From assembly GCA_905182995.1 (NCBI GenBank), contig CAJJDP010000025.1, forward strand, positions 27,138 through 91,137: a stretch of DNA of 64,000 nt, read 5' to 3'. The notes beneath the pieces were generated by a model that was not told the origin of the DNA, searched no databases, and saw nothing but the letters and a program-made list of their open reading frames with translations. The stretch is from Paramecium octaurelia. Lineage: Eukaryota; Ciliophora; Oligohymenophorea; Peniculida; Parameciidae. Shown here piece by piece: positions 27,855 to 40,746 of the stretch. The position numbers and the translations under genes are program-made. Position 1 is the first letter of the stretch. Each line of letters starts with the position of its first letter.

Positions 27855-28906
27855 ATGATTCCAGATAGTTCAGAAACTATTGATCCCTTCATTTTAATGT
27901 AAACTATTGTTAAGATCTTAGATTTGCCTTCTAATTAATCCACGCATGCTCTTTAAAGTCTAATCTTGTTATATGGAAATAAGTATTGTCTCCTTTAATA
28001 TTTATCGCTTAGAACAATATAAAATGAATATTTCTAGATTAAATTAAGACTGCTTTAGTAGTTTATCAATCAAATGCATATATTAATAAAGGAGGGTTTT
28101 ACATGTAATAATCTAAACTTAGGATACTATTTAGACATTACAGGTAAGATAAAATATTAAATCGAAAGAAAAATGCATGTAATAATTTATATAAGGTAAA
28201 CTATATCGATAAAACACAGGTTAAATTTGGATTCAACTTTATTAATACAAATAAATCAAGTTTAAGCAATTGTGATAAAAATTTGACATCTAATAATTGA
28301 GCTTTATGTGTAAACCAATTTTGATAAATTAACAATATCTTCTTTAATCGATCCAATATTGGCCTTGTTACAAATTCAATGCTAGAAATCGAAAACTTTG
28401 AACGCCTCCTACTTGATATCTGAGGAATAAATTTATTTTCTATTTAAGTTATTGATATTTTTTAAGCTATTACAAAGCTTACATTTTAATCCTTTTCCTT
28501 TAAATATCATTTACCTTTAAGTTTTATCATTTATAATATCAAGAATTAATGAATTTTTAATTTACTACTTAACTTTAGGTTTGACTAAGACATGATAAAA
28601 AAGTGTAGGATTTAATTAGAAGAAACTATTTAAATTTAAATAATCTCTTCAAAGATTTAATATATTCTTATTAGGAATAATATACTGAAATAGATGAAAT
28701 CAATTATTTATAAATTTCTTAGCCTAGAGCTTTTATAATGCTTAAAATACTGGTACTATCAATAGCTTGTAACCTGAAATAGAAAGTAACAAAAACAAAA
28801 AGTATCTTTTCCTGTTTGTAATTCATTTTAATATCTATCCTATTCAATCAATAAGAAGAGTCTTATATTCTCATATAAATATACATTTTTAGTTATACAA
28901 CTTGAA
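27855..28906 (+). pseudogene. Possible divergent protein-kinase-like gene, interrupted
   Basis: ATG at 27855 opens a 143-codon frame to TGA 28284-28286. The stretch LQQFINQMHILIKEGF, then LGYYLDITGKIKY, sits where a kinase has helix E and the catalytic loop (YLHxxGxxHRDLKPxNI...GxIKI). The HRD and Asn residues are absent, so it would be a pseudokinase at best. After the TGA the same frame runs on for about 90 codons. A 27-31 nt GT...TAG intron near 28580-28606 may then lead to a further piece ending near 28906. I read it as a broken gene; the kinase link is weak inference. Confidence 0.35.
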
Positions 28907-29137
28907 AAATTTAATAAATCTTAAAATATTATTCAAAAAGTTACTGAATTTAAACAAAATAAGTTCCAAAAGAACAATAGTAATCAATATTTAATATTAA
29001 CAATATTCTTAAGATAAAATTAATAAATCTCAATAAAAACCTAATTCATACAAAAAAACTATAGAATTCTTATATACACAATTAAAATATATAAAATTGA
29101 TAATCAAAAAGCAAAAAAAATTAATTTTTTTTCATTT

Positions 29138-32100
29138 TCAACTTAATTCTAATTGATTCCATACTACTATCTACATTTATATATATATTTTTTTAATTAT
29201 TGATAAACATCAATAGCTAAAGTGAAAATAAGAATTAATGTAAATCCACCTACATTAATCCACCCTAAAACTTCAGCTGACTTCTTACTTTAATCAAATT
29301 TAATAATATCATAAACAGAAAAGAGTATTACATTAAGCATAATTAGAATTTCTGTGATGAATATTTTACTATTTTCATAACTGTTCTCAAAAGGTTGATA
29401 AATATAAATATAACAAGAAAATACTCCTGATAAACAGGCTGTAATTAGACTCTAAGCAGCCAGAAGTCCTTAAAATAAAACTAAATTACAAATAAATAAG
29501 GTTTTTTTAATTAGTAATATGGTAAAGTATTATTTTGACCCTTATTAATAATTATTATTAATTCCTTCTACTAAAACTTAAAATGTCTTAGGGACTTTGT
29601 CTTTTTTGCATAGATAAGAAAAAAATAATGCTATCAATAATATATTAACTAGTAATGTAATTAATGCTGTTAATGAAATGGCTCCATTTAAAGCAGTATC
29701 AGTGTTGTAATTTGCAATTTATAAAACGGATGCAAACGTTATTTCATAAAAGTTAGAAGTAAATATTCTGATTAATCCAGAGTAAATAAAATATTGGTAT
29801 TATTTTCTGGCCAACTTCTAAAGGGAAAAAATAAATCTGACAAGTTAAAAGAGGCTTTGTGATTACGTTTAATAAAAAATAGCCGGCCAATTTTCGTATT
29901 TAATAAGAACAAGGAATTTATAGAAGACATATGAAACAACAAAATAAACAAATCCAATTATGATCACAGTGACTAGTGTTTACAGGTTATTCAAAAAGTA
30001 ACAATTGATTTAATAGTATTCAAATTTCCATTTAGCTGGTATTATTGGAATTTCGAAATCAAATAAATCATGTAATTACATGTCTGTTTATAAGCTGTTT
30101 ATTATGGGAGTAAAAGAACCAATATTAAAAATTTCAAAGTAGACATACAAGTTTTCTGGGAATTAGAGGTTGTGAAATTTCAAATATGATAATTATTAAA
30201 GCGTATCAAGGAGATTCCATAAAATTTCTAAATTGCCAGCCAAAAAAGCAACACCACTAACAATCAAGATGATATACATAACAATTCGCCCGAGAAGAGC
30301 TGTTTTAAAAATAAGGGATTGATTCTCATTTGACATTTTGTTAGGAGATGATAATACCAACTTTGCTTCGTTAGAGACTAAAGTATTGTCCTAAGCATTT
30401 ACAATGTTCTCACACCTTAGTGTTACTTTTAAGACAGGATTTGAAATGCTACTTTTAAAATAGACAAGTATCTTATATGATGCATCATTCATTAAAGAAG
30501 TAATTGAGATCACGGGTTTGATTTCAACGTCATATTCGTCATCTTTAGCCCCCTCAATAACAATAACAATCATCTAAAGAAATTGCTCATCACTAATATT
30601 CTTAATGTTCAAACGTACTTGTTCACTGAATGATAATTGGAATTCTTAATTATCTTAATTTGTTTTTGTGAGCTTAGTAAGTACAATTTTAGGTCGAATA
30701 CTATAGTTACAAACACTAATATTATTTTCCTATTAGCACTTCCAGTCGCTTTCAACTTAACAAGAATCACTACATCCATCATTATTCTATTTATTTCCAT
30801 CATCACATTATTCGACTTGCTATACAAGAAAACTATCCCCGCAAACAGTATGACATTAAGATTCGTTTTCTAAGTATCCCTTCTCGCAAAGTAAACATAT
30901 TCCTTAGAAGCAATTAAGACATTTTTAATGACAAGAATAGGAGCACTAATAACATCCATCGAATTCAATCTAATTTCCATCATCGCAAAATTCGTTTCCT
31001 ACTATATACCCATCGCCACATATTGATTTGCAACTACCATTAATCAATACCCAACCCTTTTTATGACAATCTTCGCACACAGGGCCATTACAAATATTAC
31101 ATCCTTATGGACATTACACTTGACATTTATAACAACCATCATAAGGGAAATAATTGCCATCATCGCATTCTTCTTCTTTACTAGATACAACGCCATCTCC
31201 ACAGAAATCGATACATTGATTGGAAAAACATTAATTTAAAGTATCATCCCATATACATTCCACATTTTCACTATCGGTATAGCAGGCTTCTTTTATTTAG
31301 TAATTCCAACAATCTTGTTTTTTAGTACATCCTCCTCCTTATTTAGCAGTGCAAGTTGAAATATACGCATTGCATTCCTAATATTTTGTAAGAGAAATTG
31401 ATGCAGTTTCACAAGTTTTTGTATAACATTTGTCAATAATCCAAACGCATGGATTGAGATTGATATCAAATGTACAACCATCCATGCCATTAGCATCCTC
31501 GCAAGCTTTTCTTAACACACATTGATATCCATTAGTCGCACATTTCTTGTTTTCGAATATTGAAGCACAAGCTGAATCTATAGCATAATTATAATCAAAG
31601 CACTCTTTTATACGACAACCACCTTTTGAACAAGTAGAGAGGAACCCTATACACTCAGAATGAGATTGGGCAAGTGGAGGCCCATTCTCGCAAATCTTCT
31701 CTAAACAAATACTCCTGTCCTCATTCCAAAAACAGTTTACCCCGCTTAAATTCATTTGCCCTTCACTTTTGCATTAATTATATGTGTATTTCATGCATAA
31801 GGGTTGACCAATCTCGCATCCATTCAAGGTTTCATTTACCGTACAAGAATTCCCAAAATACTAATGACAACTATGCGCTGAATATAAGGGTAATTGTGCA
31901 GTTAAACAGTTCTTTATTGTACATTTATTTTAATCTATCATCCATTGGCATTCTACATTATTTAAATCAATTTCACATTATTCTTTGATTGAATAACTGC
32001 TGCAAACATTTAATTATTGGCATCCATCCAAAGTTGGATTAACTGTACAAGATTTTAACCTTGAGTTACATTGTTCATGTGTTGTATATGATGCTTACAA

Positions 32101-35100
32101 GCTTGAACATGTAAAATTGACACATTGATTTAATGAAACTTAAAAGAAGCACTCGTTTCCAAATTAATCTTTGTAACATTAGGTTTTCTTAGCTAATGAA
32201 CAAGAAAATGGCAGGTCTACACATTGAATTTAATCAAGTTTAACAGTGCAACTTTTATTTAAAAAATAGGATTCACATAGTTAATGAGTGTTATTTGAAA
32301 TATTTGCTTAAGTGCAATCTTCTACGCATCGATTCTCATTACTATTCCACTAACAGTTAATTAGCCAACTATCACACTCTGCTTGATCAATCGAAGGTGT
32401 TGGTTTATTTGAGCATGTCTTTTCTAAACATTCTGTACCATCCCAAAAGCAAGGGATGCCTTATGAGTTATTTGTACTTGAGCATGAGGGGTCATCAGAA
32501 TATTTGCTACAATCACCAATGCTTTAGCACGCCAAACCATCCCAAAAACATTTTGTAGTAAAAATAGTACAGTCTGTAATAATTGTTAACTATGAACAAT
32601 CTAGAATTTGACATTCCATATTATTTAGCGACATACAAGAATCCTTCCAGCTATGACATGATGAATGTGTTAAGGTCATTAAGTGATGAACTGCTGCTTT
32701 ACAATAAATTATACAAGCGTTAGAATACCAAATACAGTCTATACCATCAATCGTACTTACACAAGCCTCTTAATATGTATATTCTGAACATTATTATTTT
32801 TTGGATGTGCACTTTTAGCTCCATGTTATAGTTATTGTTTATAACGCGGAATAATCGTTGCAATCCTGATGTGATTTAGGTGAAGTCATGCTATTTCCAC
32901 TGCAATATTTAGAATTCGAACATTTAGTACTGTAAAGTGAACACCAATAACATTTTGTGGCAACTGACTAAATATAACCATAACTGTTTTCACAATCAAA
33001 TTAATTTGTAAACTCATAACAAAATTTCCTTGTGCAAATGTACGACCCTTCCCCATCGTCATCCCATTTACATTTTTCGCCATTGGAAATTTTTGCTGAA
33101 ATACATATGGTGGAGTCCTTAATTTGACTACAATTACTAAAAGCACATCCTTAACCTAGAGTATAATTTAATCTACAGAATGTGCTATTACTTAATAAGC
33201 ATTCCCTATTTGTCACTGCGGTTGTGTTAAGATCACAATCAACATGATTTACGCATTTACCGTCTTACCAAAAGCATGACAGAGAATAACATTGTGGAAG
33301 AATATCAATTTTTGTACAATTCCCTGGGAAAGTTATACAACCACTAACATCGAAAACACAATTGTATTACCAATTAAAGCAAATTTCTTTTGAAATGACA
33401 TAATTGGAAGTCAAATGCTCGCATTTTCTAACTTCACAACGATTAGTTGATGAATTATATCCACATTTACTTCCATTCTAATTAGTTGATGAATTACAAA
33501 AGGATTCTACCTGCTAGCTGCATGAAGTCATTGATAAACAACAATCACAAGTTGTATCATACCTGTATGAAGTTGAATAGTCTTAACATTGTTTCCTTTT
33601 ATCTGTGAGGGTCGCTGAAGAAGTAAAGGTATAGTTTTTTTACGCTGTTTATACGAGGCATTAATTATTGCAATCAGCGCATTAATACGAATAGTAACAT
33701 AATTACCCACCCTGTGTTTTCTAACCATCACAATTATTATAAGAAGGATATTTGTACGAACAGCTATGATCGTAACGACATTTATCAGAATAGCTACATT
33801 TATAATTATTCCTCATGATGGCATTGTTGCAAATCTTATCTGATAAATCATAACATGAATATTGAGAATAGCATCCTTACCCACTGGGCTGAAGAGCGCA
33901 AATGGGATTATATAATTAACAATACTCATTACTTTTGCTTTCAGTAATTACCTCACATTGGGATGCTGATACTACTTAACATTTAGAATTATAATAATAG
34001 CATTTATCATTTTAAATTGTAAGAGTTAATTTACATATCACAGCATCTGTAATACTCCCACAGAATGTGGGTCTATTTTCACAACCAGGCCCATAAGTCC
34101 CATTAGACTTAATCTTCAATTGACATTAGTTAAGTCTCCTGAACATTAAACATTCAGCCTCAGTTTAAGCGGTAGTATTATCAGCACAAACTCTATCCTT
34201 ACATTTTTAATTCAAATTATCCCATTTGCAAGGTTGATATTAATTAGTGATCTCACATTATTGTTTATATCGATAATCACAATTCGATGAAAGAGATTAA
34301 CAGGATTTAACAATATTATTTATTGTACATTTAGGCAAGAATTCTTAACAATCCTAGTGAGTTACGTCTCCATAAAGTCTCTTATGACAATCAGCAACTC
34401 CATTATTATCTTAGTCTTCATTCATACATTTTTGTTCTTTGTCATCCCAATAACAAAATAATCCATTTAGAGTGGTCTTACAATTCCTTTCCCTGATAAA
34501 CCCATCACAAGTTGCTTTTTTTATTTCACATCCTTCAGCACTAAAGGAGGAAACTACAGTACATTTAGGATTCCATGCATTACATTCCTGATGATTATCA
34601 TACATGCTAATGCTTGGAGAAGATGAGCAACTTATTGAATCGATTCGGTCTTTACATCCACCCAGTACATGATCAAAAATACAATTATTAAACCAGCTGT
34701 TACATTCAACATTATTGGTGTAATTCATTTTAGGAGCATCTGCACATTATTATTTCTTACAATAGGTCCCAGTCCAAAAACACATTGTTTAATCTTATAG
34801 GTTCAACTGACATTGTTATTGATTTAGCATTCTAGTGCAATTATTTGGCCATATTTGACATCCAACTCCAGAAGCCCCTATAATGCAAGGTCCTTGTAAC
34901 ACCTTAAATGAATTGCAATCCTCATTTGTTAAATACAAGCTAGGATTTGCATCAGTGCAAAGTTGATCATAACATTTCTTACTACTTTGATCCCATTTAC
35001 ACAACAATCCTGATAATGTACTATAGCATTGATCTTGAATTGAGAGTGCACAAGTGCTCTTTTTATCCATGCACCCAATCAAGAGTTTTTAATTTGATAA

Positions 35101-36609
35101 AATTTATACATTTACCGTGCATTATGGCATCCACCCTTCGCATTTTAAATTAGTATCATAAGATGGAGGAGCAGTATTGCATTTCTTTTCTACGCAACCT
35201 TAATTGATTGTGCAGACTGTACCATTAGAATCAATTGTACAATATTCTATCTCTAAAACATTTTCACACAAATAATCTGTACATCCCAAAGAGTCTAAAT
35301 TAAATGTGCAATATTAACTTGCCATTTAGCATATTTTATGACTATTGTAGTTTGGCAATTTCATTTTCTTACATTCTAACAATTCACACTTACCCTCAAT
35401 CCAAATGCACCTTTCTTTGTTATAGTTTACTTCACAAAACTATTTCTGCAATATCTCTTCGCATAATTATGGAGTCACTTAACACCCTCCATTTAGTTTC
35501 CCGATACAATTTCCATATTCTTTACAATCTGTGTAAGTATAATGAACTGGAGCATGATAACATTATCTTGATTCGCATTTTCCTTTGTACCACTCACAAT
35601 CTTATTATTCTAATGATTTGCAATCCGTCTCATAAACATAACCATCACATGTCTAAGGTCTAATTTTACATCCTTTCTTTTCTGAAGTAACACAATCCAA
35701 TTGATTGTCATAATCTTAACATTGTAGATAATTCGTAAGAGACTCAGGAGCAGTGCTGCAACTCTTGATTTTACATTTATTTTAATGATATTCACATTTT
35801 TTACCTGAAGCATCTGTCCCACAACTAAATTTATTCTCAGCATCTTCACACTACTTCCTTGTTACACAATGAACTCCATTAGTTGTACATTAACTTAAAT
35901 ACAACTTACATTCATAATCCTAAGTAAATGGTAAATTTTCACACACTTTTTCAACACAATTATTATTTTTAGAATCCCAAAAACAATTAAGTTTTTTTGA
36001 TTTACTTTCAAAGCATTAAAAATTATTTTAATATTACGTACAAGACTCCATTAACTCTATACATCCGTAGCCCTTCTCACTTATAGTACATCCGTCTAGA
36101 CCTGATTTACATGTCTAATGGTCAGTTAAATATAGAGGCAACTCCTCACACATTGTGACATTTCTACATTTTTTCTCTAATCCTCCAATCCAAACACAGT
36201 ACTTACCATGCTAATTTTTATTCGCACATGCATTCTCAGTTGTATAATCACTACAATCTTATATTTCCACACACTTTGAACCATCAGAAACACATTTATA
36301 AGACGATTCTTAACAATTATCTTTATCAAAATTGTTGCAACCCAAGAAATCAATACATTCCCCAAAATAAAATCCACACTACTCCTATTCTCTGCAATCT
36401 TCCTATGCATAGCTTTTGCATGGATTCTAATTATTTATCTCTGTATTATATGATTGATTGGCATTTAAATAACACTAATCATTTTACCAGATGCAAAAAC
36501 CAGAGTTTTTGCAGTCTTTTTAACTTTGAACATGACCACAAACACATCTTTTGGAAATCTCTAAACTCCTTACTACACATAATTGGAGTAACAAAAACAT
36601 ATAGTGCAT
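29138..36609 (-). CDS. Giant membrane protein: surface-antigen-like Cys repeats, DUF4215 repeats, multi-TM tail (about 2,480 aa)
   Basis: Start at 36609 gives MHYMFLLLQLCVVRS, a signal peptide. Dozens of Cys modules follow, each 60-80 residues, of the pattern C-x-W-(x)n-C-x(4)-C-(x)n-C-x-GC, like the Paramecium surface antigen repeat (for example LNCFWDSKNNNC, MDGCTFDINLNPCVW, GGCRIKECFDYN). Near the C-terminal third come DUF4215-like repeats (CGDGYIVGNEFCDDGN and VEQCDDGNKQNNDGCSDSC). A juxtamembrane beta-rich part and six or seven hydrophobic segments follow (LLGRIVMYIILIVSGVAFLA, VTVIIIGFVYFVVSYVF, GGFTLILIFTLAIDVY). Stop TGA at 29138-29140. Total length is 2 modulo 3, so at least one short intron or indel remains unlocated. 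Classical Paramecium surface antigens end in a GPI signal; this one is polytopic. Ligand and function unknown. Short frames on the opposite strand are shadows. Confidence 0.82.
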
Positions 36610-38838
36610 AATGAAAATCATTTAATTCTTATTTAAATCTAATTAAAATATCTTAATTTCAATATTTCATTCCCATATTTTTAAGGAATTAATTCAATTT
36701 TTTTAATCAATTCTGTTTTGGGAATTAATATTATATTTATGAAAATAGAATGTTCATGGAAATACTTCATTTTTTCAATTTTATTTTATTTATTTAAAAC
36801 ATTTTACTCATTAATAAATTCATTGAATTTCAATTAAATTCATTTTTTGAACAACAAAGTTTATATTTAAGAATTAGTTTGAAAAATTAATTAATTGAAT
36901 CTTTAGTATATGCTACTTAATTCCAATCATTTTTTAAATGACATTCCCAAATGTTATAAACAATTCATTCTAAGTTTTTCTGAATTATTTTATTATTAAA
37001 ATAATTCATTAAAAATAAAAAAATTATCAACCTTGAGAATTGAACTTGGCTTTAAAGCAACATTTTACCTCTAAACTAATTGATGTAAATTTAAGCAAAT
37101 AATAGAAAAAGTTAAAATAGATTTTGTTATATTTTTCTCAACTTCAATCAATTTGAATGCATAGAAATAAATAAATTTGAGAAATCAATATAGAATTGCT
37201 TTTTATTAAATTTCAAATGTAATGTGGGATATATACCTGTAATGTTATCAGCAACGTTCACTAAGAATTTTGAATAGTCACAATTTTTGAGTTAAGTAAA
37301 CATCAATTTTAAATATTATCTTTCGCTATATCCTTGCTATAATGGGGAAATACGAAATAATAATAACATTTTTTGAAACTTCCAATATCTTTATACAATT
37401 ATATAAAGAAGTCATATTAGTAATTTTGTAAAATAAACATCAAAAATATACTACTTAATTAAAAATAATTTAATGCTCTAGAATCAAAAAACAAGTTCCT
37501 TATTAAAATTGAATTCTAATTCTAAAATACACCAAGAGGAAAATGATAAGTTATTTAAGGATTTGTTAAATTTAAGTTGAAATTGAATCAAATAAATAAA
37601 AAGGAATATGCTAAGGAATAGCCTATAATTCAAGCAGCACATCGAACACTTTTGGATAGCATTAGATCACAATATTACGTTTTACCTTAAATGAGTAGGA
37701 AAAGGTATTATTTATTGATGGTTTTAAATCTGAATTAAGTGACCTATGTCTAATCTGTGCAGATACATGCATTTTTAATTTTTACTCTAGTTGAATATTT
37801 CTGAAAATTAATTGGTACCTTGTAGTAAAAAATAATTATTTGGTGAAAAAATGGAAATTTGGTTATGTTGTTATAGTTTCTAAACTTTACAAATTAATAT
37901 ACTGAAAAATATTCCTGTCTAAAAAATTTCTCTTGTTTATAATTGATATCATTTTCCTTTAATATCTAAGCATTTATTTTGTACTAAGTCTATAGCCTTT
38001 GTTTTATATTAATAGATTTATATTTTAATCAAGATAATTACATACTAATTAATTATAGTCAGTTTTTCACTAATTATATTATCTCTCTACTCCTTTTTAA
38101 ACAAGCATAAAAACTTACTGGAATGATAGCTTTGGTGGTACTACAACAATTTATACATGCATATAGGTTTTTTTAAGAGTTAAAAGAGAACTTGAAATAT
38201 TATCATTAAATTCTGCTGGCTTATGGGAATAGAAAAGTGAATTCTTAATTAATTAAAATTGGAATCATTTCGCATTTCGGTTAATGATTTATATTCATTT
38301 TAATTTCTGAAAATTGGATAGGTTTTCATAAATTCCTTATTCACAAACCTCCTTTATAATTAATTTCCAAATGAGGAACTAGTTCTAATTCATATATTTT
38401 AATTTTAACCTTACTATCACAGAACTTAAAAGTGAAAGAATTTAACAATGTTAAACTTCTACAAGTTTGGAAATAAAACCCATAACCAAACAAACAGGAT
38501 AGTATGTTGACTGCTTATAAACAAGTTTGGCTATTCGATATTTAGAAATTTAGTAAAATTGTGGAAGATGGAATTGGAAAAGTGCAAATTGTTTTTAAAT
38601 AATCAAAATTATTTGTTTTTATAATTCCTTATCAAAATTGATGATTGAAATGGTTACCAAATCTTATAAAAAACATGACTATAATAGTTATTTAATCAGA
38701 AAAAAGCTTTCTCAAAATGGTGAACTGAAGGAATGTGTAGATTTTTTCTGAGAACGGGTCTATAATTGTCATATCTATTTTTTTCTATAAATTTATTCAA
38801 TATTTCATAAATATAGAATTTATAAATAGATGTTATTC
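36610..38838. other. Gene-free AT-rich DNA
   Basis: Contains the 5' flank of the minus-strand giant gene and, at 37026-37084, a tRNA-like fragment listed separately. Nothing else recognisable; no frame in the ciliate code is convincing. Confidence 0.45.
37026..37084 (-). tRNA. tRNA-like fragment or tRNA pseudogene (59 nt)
   Basis: On the minus strand ATCAATT and GGTTGAT pair over 7 bp as an acceptor stem, followed two bases later by a T7 run fitting a Pol III terminator. A D-arm-like TAGTTTAGAGGTA, an anticodon-loop-like CTTTAAA (anticodon TTA would read UAA, a Gln codon here) and a T-loop TTCAATT are present. The 5' half of the T stem and part of the anticodon stem are missing or mismatched, and 59 nt is too short for a normal tRNA. 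Best read as a truncated relic. Confidence 0.3.
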
Positions 38839-40246
38839 ATAATCATTACCATTTATGAATTAATGAAAAAATTCGGAATAATGAATAAAAAGACTTTAAA
38901 AATTATTTATTTATTAAGATCTATATTTTATAGTAATTTTAAATGAAATCAGAAGTAAAAAATAATGGGCCAGGAATTGTAATTAGGTTAAGCTCAGATC
39001 AAATCTATATCCAATAAGCTCTATGGGATATGGTGAGTCGTAGGGAGAAGTAAATTACAAGGGAAAGAATATTATCAGTTTATTTTGTGATAATTGAGAT
39101 AACTCATAGCCATGTTGTGGTTAAAAGTATTAGAACATAAAAACTTAATAGCACATTAGTGGGAGTGTTATGTAAGGTAAAAGAAGTTCTGAATTAGTCA
39201 CTCTTCAAAAATTTGATGGTATTTTTGTTTTAATATGATTGACAATGTTTAGGAAATGTTTGTTTTAAGTGGCAAAGTCATTATGTTTTGATATGATATT
39301 TTGCAGCATACTCTTCCTATTCCAAATATTATTTTTGTAAAAAAACCAATCATCCCTAACGGAAACTATTCGAAAGTGCTTTATTTAGGCATTAGTTAAA
39401 AAGGTTATCATTTTCAGCAAACTATCTATTTTTTAGTTCAATCTGTAAAGCCATTAAGACAAGGAGAGAAATTTGAAGGCAATCTTTAGAGAGCAATCCT
39501 AGGGCAAGAATTTGCATAATACTTCTAAAAGACCAAAATGATGGCCTAAAAAAATCTATAAGCTTAATTCTAATACTAAAAATAAAATATTTGGAGTGAT
39601 CAAAGCCCACACTGTTTTCAAACATTTGAAAACTAATATAGACGTCGGATGTTGCTACAGGGATACAATCATTGAACCCTAACATTTTACCCTAGAAAAT
39701 TGCTTTACAATATCGCGAGTGTGGGAGATTTACCACATTGAGATTTTCTATAGATTTAATAAGTTCTATATCAAAAAAGTGCTCCAAAGAAAATTTTTTT
39801 GACATTGCTATTGTGAAAATTTAAGTTGCTTAGTTGAATAATCAAAATTACATCAACTTGAGAGGTATTTATGGTTTGGGATAGGTGCAGCCAATATTAT
39901 CTTTTGATGATTGGCTAAACAGTGCCACTAAAGGATAATTACAAAATGAATCCTCCTAGCAGACAATTTTTACATTTCTTATGAGATCTATGGCGAGTAA
40001 TATCAATCAAGGATTCCAAAATGCTACGAGATTCTTAGTATGAAAAATAGGGTATTGGAATACATTCGACTACTCTACTTATCCTAAGGCAGAAGTTAGA
40101 AAAACTACTAGAAATGGAATTTTAAGGCGTAACAGGATTCTGCGTTAGTAGCGTTAAGAATTTGATGATAAAGTTTCTATTCTGAGTATATGTGTATGAA
40201 ACAGAACGCGGCTTTGTAAATTAAATAATTTGAAAAAAAAAATTCA
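38839..40246 (+). repeat. Direct repeat 2, copy A (1,408 bp)
   Basis: Repeated at 40747-42154 with offset 1,908; I saw no differences. Copy A ends at the N at 40247. Here the second contig does not begin with the repeat: 499 bp of other sequence lie between the N and copy B. Confidence 0.9.
38943..40246 (+). pseudogene. Broken unrecognised gene inside repeat 2, copy A
   Basis: Plus frames in the ciliate code read in pieces: MKSEVKNNGPGIVIRLSSDQ... from 38943; then GYHFQQTIYFLVQSVKPLRQ..., IWSDQSPHCFQTFENQYRRR...; then CGRFTTLRFSIDLISSISKK... and GIYGLGQVQPILSFDDWLNS.... The pieces are separated by TGA codons and frame changes. They have ordinary protein composition and look like one gene of 400 or more residues. 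I cannot name the family. The corresponding piece in copy B is at 40851-42154. Confidence 0.45.
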
Positions 40247-40247
40247 N
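40247..40247. other. Single-N assembly join
   Basis: One N directly after repeat 2 copy A and directly before the 499-bp segment holding the second GC-rich element. Confidence 0.85.
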
Positions 40248-40265
40248 TTGTTAGAAGCTCCTAAA

Positions 40266-40403
40266 CGAAATCTCACTCTCTTCCTTTTGTCACTGACCAG
40301 TTAGGCATCATCGTGATCTCACTAAGTCTATCTCAGTCCTCAGGCATCAGAATGGACCTAGGAGGAATGTCCTCGGAACAAGCTAATAATGATGTCATCA
40401 GCG
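40266..40403 (-). ncRNA. GC-rich structured element, candidate non-coding RNA (copy 2)
   Basis: Minus-strand relative of 6663-6795. It starts with a TGATGACATCA palindrome (40391-40401), has a perfect hairpin GAGGA-loop-TCCTC (plus 40362-40374), then CTGAGGACTGAG, and ends with GTGAGATT like copy 1. It is clearly diverged from copy 1 in between. GC content is well above its surroundings. It sits at a contig end beside an N, so a misassembled or foreign fragment must be considered. Confidence 0.4.
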
Positions 40404-40746
40404 AAAATTTTTAATTTAATTTTTGATTTTGATGTTTCAAATGAGAAAACAAATGTGATAGTCTGTGTGGTACTGATAAATATTTAGATATTGACCCAAG
40501 TGAAATGACAAAAGTTAACTTTGTGGAAGAATTTTGTTTTACTCTCATTTGAATGAGGCAAAGAATAAATGTTGTAGCTTATTCCAATTCAATAGTAATC
40601 TCCATATTATTTGCTTTTTCACGCACTTCTTAATACGTTTTATAATTCTTTGAATCAAATTCTGATAATATCTTAAACGACAAAATAGAACGAATTTAGT
40701 AACTCTGCTAGAAGGTATCGAATTTGATCTTGTAAATCTATTTAAT

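Noticed and set aside
30637-36611. Plus-strand open frames over the surface-antigen-like gene
   Set aside because: They are mirror images of the Cys-rich minus-strand coding and lack start context or domain features.
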